A stretch of 64,000 nucleotides of DNA from Haemophilus sp. C1. Its GTDB lineage: Bacteria; Pseudomonadota; Gammaproteobacteria; Enterobacterales; Pasteurellaceae. Where the stretch lies: assembly GCF_001276515.1 (NCBI RefSeq), contig NZ_LDVZ01000003.1, positions 62,001 through 126,000 of the forward strand, read 5' to 3'. Below are positions 44,520 to 53,300 of this stretch, one piece after another; within the stretch, counting starts at the first letter, position 1, and each line of letters begins with the position of its first letter. The position numbers were made by a program, and so were the translations under genes. The notes under the pieces were generated by a model. The model had not been told where the DNA came from. It ran no database searches and saw only the letters and a list, made by a program, of their open reading frames with translations.

Positions 44520-45322
44520 CTATTTACGACATCAATTTTGCTGAACTGTATCAACAACACTTAATCGCTTGTAATCATTACAACTTACCTCCGACAAAAT
44601 GGGATAAAAAAGCCGTGAAAATGGCAGAAAATTTGGTCGGCAAGCCTTCAGCATATAATCAGCAATTATTGCAAGCTATGAATGTGCAAACCGATGAAAC
44701 TGTGTTGGATATTGGCTGTGGCCCCGGTACCTTTGCTGTGCCACTCGCACAACAAGGCTCAACCGTATATGCCTTAGATTATAGCAATGGAATGTTAGAT
44801 TGCTTGGCGCAGTTCAAACAGAAATTTGGTTTGCATCATCTCACGACATTTCATAAATCTTGGGCGGATAATTGGGATGATGTACCACAAGCTGATGTGG
44901 TGTTGGCATCTCGTTCGACATTGGTGGATGATTTGGACGATATGATCGAAAAACTCTGTGCCAAAGCGAAAAAACGTGTGTTTTTGACTTCTGTCACACA
45001 ACGTCATTTTTTAGATGATGGCGTATTTGAGGCGATTGGCCGTGAGGATATTGGTTTCCCGACTTATATTTATTTACTCAATCGGTTGTATCAAAAAGGC
45101 ATTCAGGCAAATTTGAATTTTATTGAAACAGAATCAGGTTGTTTTCAAGGTGAAAGCTACGAGGATTTATTAGCTTCGGTGGAATTTTCTTTAGGCGAAC
45201 TTTCCGAAAAAGAAAAACAGGGTTTAAAAGCCTTTTACGATCATAAACAAGCCAACAACGAACCAATTTCTCACGGACAGAAAAAATGGGCGTTGATTTG
45301 GTGGAATGTGGAACGCATCTAA
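44516..45322 (+). CDS. Class I SAM-dependent methyltransferase, last gene of the ABC operon
   Basis: A 268-residue Rossmann-type methyltransferase. Motif I is ETVLDIGCGPGTFAVPLAQQG (about 62-82), then VYALDYSNGML (motif II) and ADVVLASRSTLVD (motif IV region). The N-terminal part is helical, and the C-terminal half (NRLYQKGIQANLNFIETESG) may bind the substrate. The target is unknown. Its start overlaps the ATPase stop (ATGA), so it is made together with the transporter. That makes a role in modifying or releasing the imported chelate, or in the metal cofactor pathway, plausible but unproven. Confidence 0.88.
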   Translation: MTIYDINFAELYQQHLIACNHYNLPPTKWDKKAVKMAENLVGKPSAYNQQLLQAMNVQTDETVLDIGCGPGTFAVPLAQQGSTVYALDYSNGMLDCLAQFKQKFGLHHLTTFHKSWADNWDDVPQADVVLASRSTLVDDLDDMIEKLCAKAKKRVFLTSVTQRHFLDDGVFEAIGREDIGFPTYIYLLNRLYQKGIQANLNFIETESGCFQGESYEDLLASVEFSLGELSEKEKQGLKAFYDHKQANNEPISHGQKKWALIWWNVERI

Positions 45323-45373
45323 TGTTTTAAGCGGAATCAATTTATTTTTCTATCACTAATTAAAAGGACGATT

Positions 45374-46090
45374 ATGTTATTTGCTTTGCCTGCGCTGAAT
45401 GATAACTACATTTGGCTTTATCAACGAGAAAATCTGCCTCTTATTATTGTCGATTTGCCTGAAACGGACAAGCTGTTTGCATGGCTAGATAAGCAAAACG
45501 CAACGGTTGAAGCGGTGTTGCTTACTCACGAACATGATGATCATACACAAGGTGTGTCGGCATTTAAAAAACGTTATCCAACGGTGCCGATTTATGGGTC
45601 GCAAGAATGTGAGAAAAAAGGAGCAACTCAAATTGTGAACGAAGGGAAGATCCTTACCACACATTATCAAATTGATGTAATTCCGACTGGTGGACACACT
45701 AAACAGCATGTTAGTTTTTTAGTAGATAATCATTTATTTTGTGGTGATGCGTTATTTTCTGCAGGTTGCGGACGTGTTTTCACCGGTAATTATGCGCAGA
45801 TGTTTGAAGGTTTACAGCGTTTGAATGCATTGCCTGACGAGACGATTGTTTGCCCTGCTCACGAATATACCTTGGGAAATTTAGCGTTTGCGGAAACGGT
45901 GCTGGTGGATAAAAGTGCGATAGAAAAAAGTGCGGTAGAAAAACAACGTATTTTTGTTGAAACACAACGGGCTGAAAATAAACCTAGTTTGCCGACGACA
46001 TTAAAACTAGAGCGAGAAATTAATCCGTTTTTACAAGCAAAAACACTTGAGGAATTTACCGCACTTCGCAAAGCCAAAGATATTTTCTAA
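45374..46090 (+). CDS. gloB: Hydroxyacylglutathione hydrolase (glyoxalase II)
   Basis: Hydrolyses S-lactoylglutathione to lactate and glutathione, the second step of methylglyoxal removal, a link to mgsA at the start of the window. A 238-residue metallo-beta-lactamase-fold enzyme with the binuclear metal motif THEHDDH (51-57), [10 protein letters not shown] and [13 protein letters not shown], and PAHEYT. AAAGGACG precedes the ATG. Near residues 178-188 the tandem peptide [10 protein letters not shown] comes from two uptake sequences in tandem, one degenerate. Confidence 0.95.
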   Translation: MLFALPALNDNYIWLYQRENLPLIIVDLPETDKLFAWLDKQNATVEAVLLTHEHDDHTQGVSAFKKRYPTVPIYGSQECEKKGATQIVNEGKILTTHYQIDVIPTGGHTKQHVSFLVDNHLFCGDALFSAGCGRVFTGNYAQMFEGLQRLNALPDETIVCPAHEYTLGNLAFAETVLVDKSAIEKSAVEKQRIFVETQRAENKPSLPTTLKLEREINPFLQAKTLEEFTALRKAKDIF

Positions 46091-46132
46091 TATTGGGTGA
46101 GGACAAAGTGCGGTGATTTTTTTATTAGTGGG

Positions 46133-46993
46133 TTATTTCTTTCTCGCTAACATAGTGGCAAATTTCATTTTAATGCGATTGCCGTTTTCATCGGTTTTGT
46201 GTAATTCGCCCATATTTTCGTTATATTCTAAGAATTCCCAATCTTTGTAATAGTCTTTCAATTCGTTTTCAGCAAAAGTGAATGAGAACGGAAGTGGGCA
46301 AGGCACATCATCTGTGGACATCGCCGCAACGATTAAGTTATATCCGCCAACATTGGTGTGTTCTTGCATATTTTTAATGATTGACGGCACACGTTCACGA
46401 TTTAAGAACATAAACACTACCGTTGAAACAATAAAATCATAGTTTTCTTGAATGTTGGCAGAGTTAATGTCGTAAAGTGCGGTAGAAATATTAAGGTTTT
46501 CTTTCTCTTTGGTTTCATTTAAAAAGGCAATGCTGTTTTCATTGTGATCCCAAGAGGTTACATCATAGCCTAATAAACTTAAATAAAGTGAATTACGCCC
46601 TTGGCCGCAACCTAAATCTAATACTTTACAAGGCGAGATAATTTTTGCTGCATCCACTACATCACCGTGAGTGGCAGTCATGTTGTATTTTTTACTGAAA
46701 TAATCTTCTTTTTTGCAATAGAAACCTAGGGTACATTCTAAATCATCAGAAAGCGCTTCAACACGATGCCATGCTTGAGGTTCAACAAAAGGAATCTCGC
46801 TTTCTGGCGTAAAAATATGCTCAGCAACAATATCGCCATTTTCGGTTAGCTCATAAAATTTGAGCTTACCTTTTAATACGGTTAATTTCCCCCAAGTACC
46901 GACTTTTGTATTGTGCTTTTCTTGGAACATTTGTGGCAATTTGTCTTTTGTCCACACTGGCATTTGTTTATAGCAAATTAATTCGTTTTTCAT
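46133..46993 (-). CDS. tehB: Tellurite resistance methyltransferase TehB
   Basis: A SAM-dependent methyltransferase that detoxifies tellurite. In H. influenzae it has also been linked to oxidative-stress resistance and haem use. The 286-residue form begins MKNELICYKQMPVWTKDKLP. The N-terminal cupin-like domain (about 1-95, WHRVEALSDDLECTLGFYCKK) is typical of the longer H. influenzae version. Motif I is VLDLGCGQGRNSLYLSLLG. I use the ATG ending at 46993 (GGAGAATATT upstream). The open frame further upstream overlaps the metG terminator. Confidence 0.94.
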   Translation of the reverse strand: MKNELICYKQMPVWTKDKLPQMFQEKHNTKVGTWGKLTVLKGKLKFYELTENGDIVAEHIFTPESEIPFVEPQAWHRVEALSDDLECTLGFYCKKEDYFSKKYNMTATHGDVVDAAKIISPCKVLDLGCGQGRNSLYLSLLGYDVTSWDHNENSIAFLNETKEKENLNISTALYDINSANIQENYDFIVSTVVFMFLNRERVPSIIKNMQEHTNVGGYNLIVAAMSTDDVPCPLPFSFTFAENELKDYYKDWEFLEYNENMGELHKTDENGNRIKMKFATMLARKK

Positions 46994-47059
46994 AATATTC
47001 TCCAAACAGATAAATAGTTGAGTGTTATAGTAGGTTATAAGCCACCTATTTTCAACTAG

Positions 47060-47088
47060 AAAATAAAAGGGCAACGTAATGTTGCCCT
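47060..47088 (-). terminator. Terminator after metG
   Basis: AGGGCAAC-gtaat-GTTGCCCT (47068-47088), read leftward into TTTTATTTT. It lies between metG and tehB, so tehB is transcribed separately. Confidence 0.85.
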
Positions 47089-47105
47089 CATTTAGATTGA
47101 ATTGA

Positions 47106-49154
47106 TTATTTTACTTGCATGCCCGCAGTGACACCGCTATCAGCGGATAACAAGAATAAATCACTACCACCTGTTCCTGCAGATAGAATCATTCCCTCAG
47201 ATACACCGAATTTCATTTTACGTGGTGCAAGGTTTGCCACTATAATCACAAAACGACCTTCTAATTCTTCAGGCTTATTGTAAGCTGCTTTAATGCCAGA
47301 GAAAACTTGACGAGTATGATCGCCAAGATCTAATTCAAAACGTAAAAGTTTATTGGATTCTGGCACTGCTTCGCATTTCAATACTTTTGCTACACGCATA
47401 TCAAGTTTAGCGAAATCATCAATGGTGATGGTTTCAGCAATAGGTTCAACGGCAGAAAGTGCGGTTGATTTTGCTTCTGTTTTTTCTGCTGCTTTATTGG
47501 CTGCTGCAAATAAGGCTTTGGTTTCTTCTACAACGGCATCAATTTGTTTTTTCTCTAAACGAGAGAACAGGGCTTTAAACGGCGCAAGAGTATGGCCAAG
47601 CAATGGTTGATGAATATTATCCCAACGTAATTCAGCTTGTAAGAAGGCTTCTGCACGTTCAGCCAGTTTTGGAAGAACAGGTTTTAAGTAAGACATCAAC
47701 ACGCGGAAAAGCTCAATTCCCATTGAACATACGGCTTGTAATTCTGCCTCTTTGCCTTCTTCTTTTGCAATCACCCAAGGGGCTTTTTCATCAATGTATT
47801 TATTGGCTTTATCCGTTAATGCCATAATTTCACGAATGGCTTTATTGTATTCACGGCTTTCGTAATAAGCAGCGATTTGCTCGGCTTGGGCAGTAAATTC
47901 TGCAAATAATGTTTCATCTTCCAGTTTATTTGCAAGTTTGCCTTCAAAGCGTTTCGCAATAAAGCCTGCATTGCGTGAAGCTAAATTCACTAATTTGTTT
48001 ACAATATCCGTATTGACACGTTGTACGAAATCCTCAAGATTAAAGTCTAAATCTTCAATGCGATCATTTAATTTTGCCGCATAGTAATAACGCAAACATT
48101 CAGGATCGATATGATTCAAATAAGTGCTGGCTTGAATGAAAGTCCCACGAGATTTTGACATCTTCGCCCCATCCACTGTGACATAGCCATGAGTGAATAC
48201 ATTAGTCGGTTTACGATAGCCACTGCCTTCAAGCATTGCTGGCCAGAATAGACTGTGGAAATAAACGATGTCTTTACCGATGAAATGATAAAGTTCTGCA
48301 TCGCTGCCTTCCGCCCAAAATTCATTGAAATCAATGCCTTCACGATTGCATAGATTTTTGAATGACGCCATATAGCCGATTGGTGCATCTAACCAAACAT
48401 AGAAGAATTTATCTTTTGCGCCCGGAATTTCAAAACCAAAATAAGGCGCATCGCGTGAAATATCCCATTGTTGTAAACCACTCTCAAACCATTCTTGCAT
48501 TTTGTTCGCAATTTCAGATTGAAGTGAGCCAGAACGAGTCCATTCTTTTAACATCCCTTCAAATGCAGGTAAGTCAAAGAAAAAGTGTTCAGATTCTTTT
48601 ACCACAGGTGTTGCACCAGAAACCGCTGAACGAGGATTAATTAAATCCATTGGGCTATAAGTAGAAGCACACACTTCGCAGTTATCGCCATATTGATCTT
48701 CTGCTTTACATTTCGGGCAAGTGCCTTTCACAAAACGATCAGGCAAGAACATATTTTTTTCAGGGTCGAATAACTGAGAAATAACTTTACTCTTAATAAA
48801 ACCATTGGCTTTGAGTTTATTGTAAATTTCTGCGGTGAGCTGTTTGTTTTCTTCGCTGTGAGTGGAATGGTAGTTATCAAAGCTAATATTGAAACCTGCA
48901 AAATCACGCACGTGATCGGCTTTTGCTTTAGCAATTAATTCTTCAGGTGTAATGCCAAGTTTATCAGCATTCAACATAATCGGCGTACCGTGCGCATCGT
49001 CCGCACAAACAAAATGGATTTTATTGCCACGCATACGTTGAAAACGCACCCAAATATCCGCTTGGATATGTTCTAACATATGACCTAAATGAATTGCCCC
49101 ATTGGCATAAGGCAAGGCGCAAGTGACTAAAATTTTACGGGGTTGAGTTGTCAT
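47106..49154 (-). CDS. metG: Methionyl-tRNA synthetase
   Basis: Charges tRNA-Met with methionine. A 682-residue class I synthetase of the long, dimeric type. It has the HIGH-like HLGH at 22-25, a zinc knuckle with CPKC and CEVC (about 146-161), KMSKS in [11 protein letters not shown] near 335, an anticodon-binding helical domain, and a C-terminal tRNA-binding OB fold ([20 protein letters not shown] to the end). The start overlaps no other gene. The ribosome-binding site is weak (AGAGAATAATAA). Divergent from mrp. tmcA in this window acetylates the elongator tRNA-Met that MetG charges. Confidence 0.98.
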   Translation of the reverse strand: MTTQPRKILVTCALPYANGAIHLGHMLEHIQADIWVRFQRMRGNKIHFVCADDAHGTPIMLNADKLGITPEELIAKAKADHVRDFAGFNISFDNYHSTHSEENKQLTAEIYNKLKANGFIKSKVISQLFDPEKNMFLPDRFVKGTCPKCKAEDQYGDNCEVCASTYSPMDLINPRSAVSGATPVVKESEHFFFDLPAFEGMLKEWTRSGSLQSEIANKMQEWFESGLQQWDISRDAPYFGFEIPGAKDKFFYVWLDAPIGYMASFKNLCNREGIDFNEFWAEGSDAELYHFIGKDIVYFHSLFWPAMLEGSGYRKPTNVFTHGYVTVDGAKMSKSRGTFIQASTYLNHIDPECLRYYYAAKLNDRIEDLDFNLEDFVQRVNTDIVNKLVNLASRNAGFIAKRFEGKLANKLEDETLFAEFTAQAEQIAAYYESREYNKAIREIMALTDKANKYIDEKAPWVIAKEEGKEAELQAVCSMGIELFRVLMSYLKPVLPKLAERAEAFLQAELRWDNIHQPLLGHTLAPFKALFSRLEKKQIDAVVEETKALFAAANKAAEKTEAKSTALSAVEPIAETITIDDFAKLDMRVAKVLKCEAVPESNKLLRFELDLGDHTRQVFSGIKAAYNKPEELEGRFVIIVANLAPRKMKFGVSEGMILSAGTGGSDLFLLSADSGVTAGMQVK

Positions 49155-49303
49155 TTATTATTCTCTTTTTAGCATACAAAAATTGTGCTTATCTTACTTT
49201 AAATAGGGGATTTTTTCTAGTTTGAAAAACTTTAACTTAACATACCGCACTTTCCGTGATTAAATATGCCCGACAAATTTACTCTACTAAACAGGAAGTT
49301 ATT

Positions 49304-50416
49304 ATGGCAACCTACTTTTCTGATAATTTGACTGCCGAGCAACAACATCAAGTTCAGCAGATTATCCAACAATTTCAGCATCCAACCCTGCAAAAGGATC
49401 TGATTGCGCTTAATACTTTGAAAAAAGTGGAAAAGGGCGGTGATACTTTACGCATTGAATTGAAATTACCTTTTGCATGGAATTCTGGTGCAGAACAGTT
49501 AAAACAAGCGGTTTCAGATGCGTTGTTGAAAGCAACAGATTGTAAATCAATTAAATGGGCGGTGACTTATCAAATCGCCACACTTAAACGTGCAAATAAT
49601 CAACCTGCTGTAAAAGGTGTGAAAAATATTATTGCGGTGAGTTCTGGTAAAGGCGGTGTAGGGAAATCATCAGTTTCCGTTAATCTCGCTTTAGCATTAC
49701 AAGCACAAGGCGCACGTGTTGGAATTTTAGATGCGGATATTTATGGCCCTTCTATTCCACATATGTTAGGCGCAGCGAATCAACGACCAACTTCGCCAGA
49801 TAATCAACACATCACCCCAATTAAAGCACATGGTTTATCTGCAAATTCCATTGGCTTTTTAATGAATGAAGACAGCGCAACAATTTGGCGCGGTCCGATG
49901 GCGAGTAGCGCATTAAGCCAATTATTAAATGAAACCCTATGGGATAGTTTAGATTATCTTGTTATCGATATGCCTCCGGGCACTGGCGATATTCAACTTA
50001 CCTTATCACAACAAATTCCCGTGACTGGTGCCGTGGTAGTGACAACTCCGCAAGATATTGCTTTGCTTGATGCGGTGAAAGGTATTTCGATGTTTGAGCG
50101 AGTATCCGTACCAGTGTTAGGCATTGTGGAAAATATGTCGATGCATATTTGTAGCGAGTGCGGTCACCACGAAGCGATTTTTGGCACAGGCGGTGCAGAG
50201 AAAATGGCGGAAAAATACAATGTAAAAGTATTAGCTCAACTTCCTCTGCATATTCGTATCCGTGAAGATTTAGATGCAGGCAACCCAACTGTTGTGCGAG
50301 TGCCTGAAAATGAAATTTCACAAGCGTTCTTACAACTTGCAGAAAAAGTCTCTACAGAACTTTACTGGCAAGGTTCCGTAATCCCAAGTGAGATTTTATT
50401 TAAAGAAGTGAAATAA
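49304..50416 (+). CDS. mrp: Mrp/ApbC iron-sulfur carrier ATPase
   Basis: A P-loop scaffold/carrier for Fe-S clusters in the cytoplasm, 370 residues. The N-terminal ~95 residues are the MIP18-like DUF59 domain. The deviant Walker A SSGKGGVGKSS is at 113-123, followed by DADIYGPSIPHMLG and DYLVIDMPPGTGD. The cluster-binding CxxC is CSECGHHEAIFG near 287. I choose the ATG at 49304 (MATYFSDNLTAEQQ) with AGGAAGTTATT before it. The frame extends to 49256 without a ribosome-binding site. Confidence 0.95.
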   Translation: MATYFSDNLTAEQQHQVQQIIQQFQHPTLQKDLIALNTLKKVEKGGDTLRIELKLPFAWNSGAEQLKQAVSDALLKATDCKSIKWAVTYQIATLKRANNQPAVKGVKNIIAVSSGKGGVGKSSVSVNLALALQAQGARVGILDADIYGPSIPHMLGAANQRPTSPDNQHITPIKAHGLSANSIGFLMNEDSATIWRGPMASSALSQLLNETLWDSLDYLVIDMPPGTGDIQLTLSQQIPVTGAVVVTTPQDIALLDAVKGISMFERVSVPVLGIVENMSMHICSECGHHEAIFGTGGAEKMAEKYNVKVLAQLPLHIRIREDLDAGNPTVVRVPENEISQAFLQLAEKVSTELYWQGSVIPSEILFKEVK

Positions 50417-50428
50417 TAGAAAAAAGAT

Positions 50429-50448
50429 AGGGCTGCATTTGCAGCCCT
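50429..50448 (+). terminator. Terminator-like hairpin after mrp
   Basis: AGGGCTGCA-tt-TGCAGCCCT. The T tract is poor (TAGAATTTATTTT). Confidence 0.6.
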
Positions 50449-50536
50449 TAGAATTTATTTTCATCTAATTTACATTGAATATGATGAAATGATCCTTTTA
50501 TTTGATCATCAATAAATATCAAGTTACACTAGCAGA

Positions 50537-50553
50537 GTATCATTAAGTGATAC
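50537..50553. promoter_or_regulatory. Palindrome upstream of the MazE-like gene, possible autoregulatory operator
   Basis: GTATCA-ttaag-TGATAC, about 90 bases before the antitoxin start. A second, wider inverted repeat (GCTGA...TCAGC, about 50587-50632) lies closer to the gene. Confidence 0.4.
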
Positions 50554-50640
50554 ATTATTGCCAATAGTTAATTAGTATAAGGAGAGGCTGATTTTTGACT
50601 TATTTTTTATTAAAAATAAACTTTTGTCAGCTATATAACG

Positions 50641-50910
50641 ATGAATATGAGATTACAAGTAAAACAGTGGGGAAATAGTAAAGCAATCCGTTTACCTAAG
50701 GACTTTACGGATTCTATGAATTTAGATATGGGAGACTTTTTGGAACTAGAAAAAATTAGCGATAATACAATTAAAGTGATTGTTGTGCCTAATAATCCGA
50801 AAAAAAGGAAAAGATTAACCTTAGATGAACGCCTTGCAATGACCTCATCAAAACAATTACCCGTCATTCAAGAATGGGATTCACTTGAGCCAACAGGACA
50901 GGAAATTTGA
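50641..50910 (+). CDS. MazE/AbrB-type antitoxin
   Basis: An 89-residue protein with an N-terminal swapped-hairpin DNA-binding domain of the MazE/SpoVT-AbrB type: MRLQVKQWGNSKAIRLPKDF, then NLDMGDFLELEKI. The acidic C-terminal tail (residues ~60-89) would wrap the toxin. The ATG at 50647 (MRLQ) is an alternative start. Its stop overlaps the toxin start (TGATG). No strong ribosome-binding site is seen close to either ATG. Confidence 0.88.
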   Translation: MNMRLQVKQWGNSKAIRLPKDFTDSMNLDMGDFLELEKISDNTIKVIVVPNNPKKRKRLTLDERLAMTSSKQLPVIQEWDSLEPTGQEI

Positions 50911-51260
50911 TGGCTAAACAACAATTTAAAAGAGGTGATATTATCACGGTGTGCTTAAATCCCGTTGTAGGAAATGAATTACAGGGTGAGAAACGTCCTG
51001 CATTAGTATTAAGCGATAATAAATTTCATAATTTGGGATTTATGATGATAGCACCGATTACACAAGGAAATGCGGCGCTTGCCAGAGAAAATGGTTTTGC
51101 GGTAACGTTAAGTGGAACAGGTTGTAAGACACAAGGTGTTGTTGCATATCAAGCCAGAATAATTGATTTTCGAGGTAGAGATGCGAAAAAAGTTGAATCT
51201 GTACCAGATTATGTTTTATTTGAAGTTCAAGACATTGTTGAAGCGATTTTAAGAGATTAG
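50910..51260 (+). CDS. MazF/PemK-type endoribonuclease toxin
   Basis: A 116-residue PemK/ChpB-like mRNA interferase that would arrest growth when the antitoxin decays. The RGDIITVCLNPVVGNELQGEKRPALVLS opening contains the conserved RGDI and RPALVLS elements, with the catalytic Arg in the loop. MMIAPITQG and GVVAYQARIIDFRGRDAKKVE follow. The ATG at 50910 overlaps the antitoxin stop. A strong terminator ends the pair. Confidence 0.9.
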   Translation: MAKQQFKRGDIITVCLNPVVGNELQGEKRPALVLSDNKFHNLGFMMIAPITQGNAALARENGFAVTLSGTGCKTQGVVAYQARIIDFRGRDAKKVESVPDYVLFEVQDIVEAILRD

Positions 51261-51261
51261 A

Positions 51262-51297
51262 AAAATTGCCCTAGTTTTTGCTAGGGCAATTTTTATT
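51262..51297 (+). terminator. Terminator after the MazEF-like pair
   Basis: AAAATTGCCCTAG and CTAGGGCAATTTT (51262-51293) around a 6-base loop, followed by T residues. It overlaps the 3' end of the broken gene on the other strand. Confidence 0.9.
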
Positions 51298-51571
51298 GTG
51301 GATCAATTAAATCGACAAGTTTCATAATAACTTCATCAATTAAATAATCTTCTGCTTTTGTAGCAAATTTTGCTCACCATACTTCTTTTCCCACGGATTT
51401 AGATTGAGTGAGTTCAGAGATTGACCTATTCAAACATTCAATTTCTTGACTATCAATATCTGTTAGCAATTCCGTAAGGCTTTTTCGTCCACGAACCTGT
51501 CGTTTATCGGAAGAAAGCACTATTTTTTCTCCTTGTGCTTTTAAATTATAGTAAGTATTTATTCTATCCAT
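51293..51571 (-). pseudogene. Small gene interrupted by an in-frame TGA
   Basis: From the ATG at 51571, which overlaps the end of the nitroreductase gene, 65 codons encode MDRINTYYNLKAQGEKIVLS and a Lys/Ser-rich region ending SKSVGKEVW, then TGA (51374-51376). The same frame continues for 26 more codons (AKFATKAEDYLIDEVIMKLV) to TAA at 51293-51295. The downstream part has the composition of real protein and the gene boundary fits the terminator, so an original ~92-residue protein broken by one nonsense mutation is the simplest reading. Family unrecognised. Confidence 0.5.
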
Positions 51572-52221
51572 CTCACCACTTCATCCAACCCTTTACGGGA
51601 TTTTTTCGCAATATCGCGTGAGCGGTAGCCGAAAGTTGCGGCAACAGAAACCGCATATTCTTGAGGATCGAATAATCCTTCTTTGGCGAGGCATTCATTC
51701 ATTTTGTCGTAATGAAAACCTTCAATTGGGCAAGAATCAATGCCAAGGGCTGCGGCGCCAGTAAGCATATTGGCAAGGGCGATATAAGTTTGTTTACTGC
51801 ACCAATCAAATAAAGTGCGGTCGCTTTCGAGCAATTTCATATCTTCTTCTTGCAAGGCTTTGTATTTTGCGAGAGCGGCTTGTTGTTGCTCGGCATTCAA
51901 GCCTTTACGCGCCATCACATCCACAAAAAATAGGCTGTCATAACGGGCATTTTTCTTCGCTAAAATCACTACAAGATGACTGCAATTATCAAGCTGATTC
52001 ATCATTCCCCAGCTAAAAGGTTTCATTTTTTCGCGCAGGGTTTTATTTTGTATCACTAAAAATTTCCAAGGCTCGGAGCCTACAGAACTCGGCGATAATC
52101 GACCGCACTCTAAAATACATTCAAAATCTTCATCACTGATTTTTTTTGCGGGATCGTAATAACGTGTTGAGCTGCGTTGATGGAAGAGTTCAAGAACTTG
52201 TTCACGAGTAAGTTGAGTCAT
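51559..52221 (-). CDS. NAD(P)H-dependent nitroreductase-family protein
   Basis: A 220-residue FMN enzyme of the NfsB/NfnB type: an FMN-binding HQRSSTRYYDPAKKISDEDF start, then ECGRLSPSSVGSEPWKFLVI (phosphate-binding Ser/Arg residues), YIALANMLTGAAALGIDSCPIEGF, and SVAATFGYRSRD near the C-terminus. Such enzymes reduce nitroaromatics or quinones, and the natural substrate is unclear. The stop region overlaps the start of the small broken gene by 13 bases. A single uptake sequence lies within it. Confidence 0.92.
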   Translation of the reverse strand: MTQLTREQVLELFHQRSSTRYYDPAKKISDEDFECILECGRLSPSSVGSEPWKFLVIQNKTLREKMKPFSWGMMNQLDNCSHLVVILAKKNARYDSLFFVDVMARKGLNAEQQQAALAKYKALQEEDMKLLESDRTLFDWCSKQTYIALANMLTGAAALGIDSCPIEGFHYDKMNECLAKEGLFDPQEYAVSVAATFGYRSRDIAKKSRKGLDEVVRWIE

Positions 52222-52304
52222 TTTATTTCCTCTTTTTTAAATAAAAATGTGCTGCCATATTAAAGATTAGTTTTTGCTAAAACAAGGGAAAGATTCTAGA
52301 ATAG

Positions 52305-53009
<705 letters not shown>

Positions 53010-53016
53010 AAAAATT

Positions 53017-53045
53017 GGCCGCACTTTGCGGCCTTTGTTTTTTGA
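53017..53045 (+). terminator. Terminator after siaB
   Basis: GGCCGCA-ctt-TGCGGCC (53017-53033) followed by TTTGTTTTTTG. Its loop region contains an incomplete uptake sequence (CCGCACTTT). Confidence 0.88.
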
Positions 53046-53116
53046 TACGCATATTTGCTTTTTTCCAATAAAAACTCACCTAAAAATCACCGCTCTTTTG
53101 ATTACTTCTTGCGCAA

Positions 53117-53138
53117 AAAAAGCAAACGTTTGCTTTTT
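53117..53138. promoter_or_regulatory. PurR/LacI-family operator upstream of the autotransporter gene
   Basis: A perfect 22-base palindrome centred on AGCAAAC-GTTTGCT, 163 bases before the start codon. It fits every fixed position of the E. coli PurR consensus ANGCAANCGNTTNCNT. Nearer the gene are a hairpin AACCTCT/AGAGGTT (about 53236-53265) and AT-rich DNA. No homopolymeric tract like those reported for some phase-variable adhesins is present. Confidence 0.6.
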
Positions 53139-53300
53139 ATTTTTATGATATTTTAAATGTAAATTATTGTAAATACTGCTTCTGAAAATTGAATTTTATA
53201 ACTAAATCTATATAATTTTATCATTTTGTATACTTCAACCTCTTTTACAAATTGAATAGAGGTTGAGAATCATTTTTTGACATAGTTATAGAGATATTTT

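Noticed and set aside
51374-51376. TGA as a selenocysteine codon
   Set aside because: No SECIS-like hairpin was evident after the TGA and the protein has no redox motif. A nonsense mutation is simpler.
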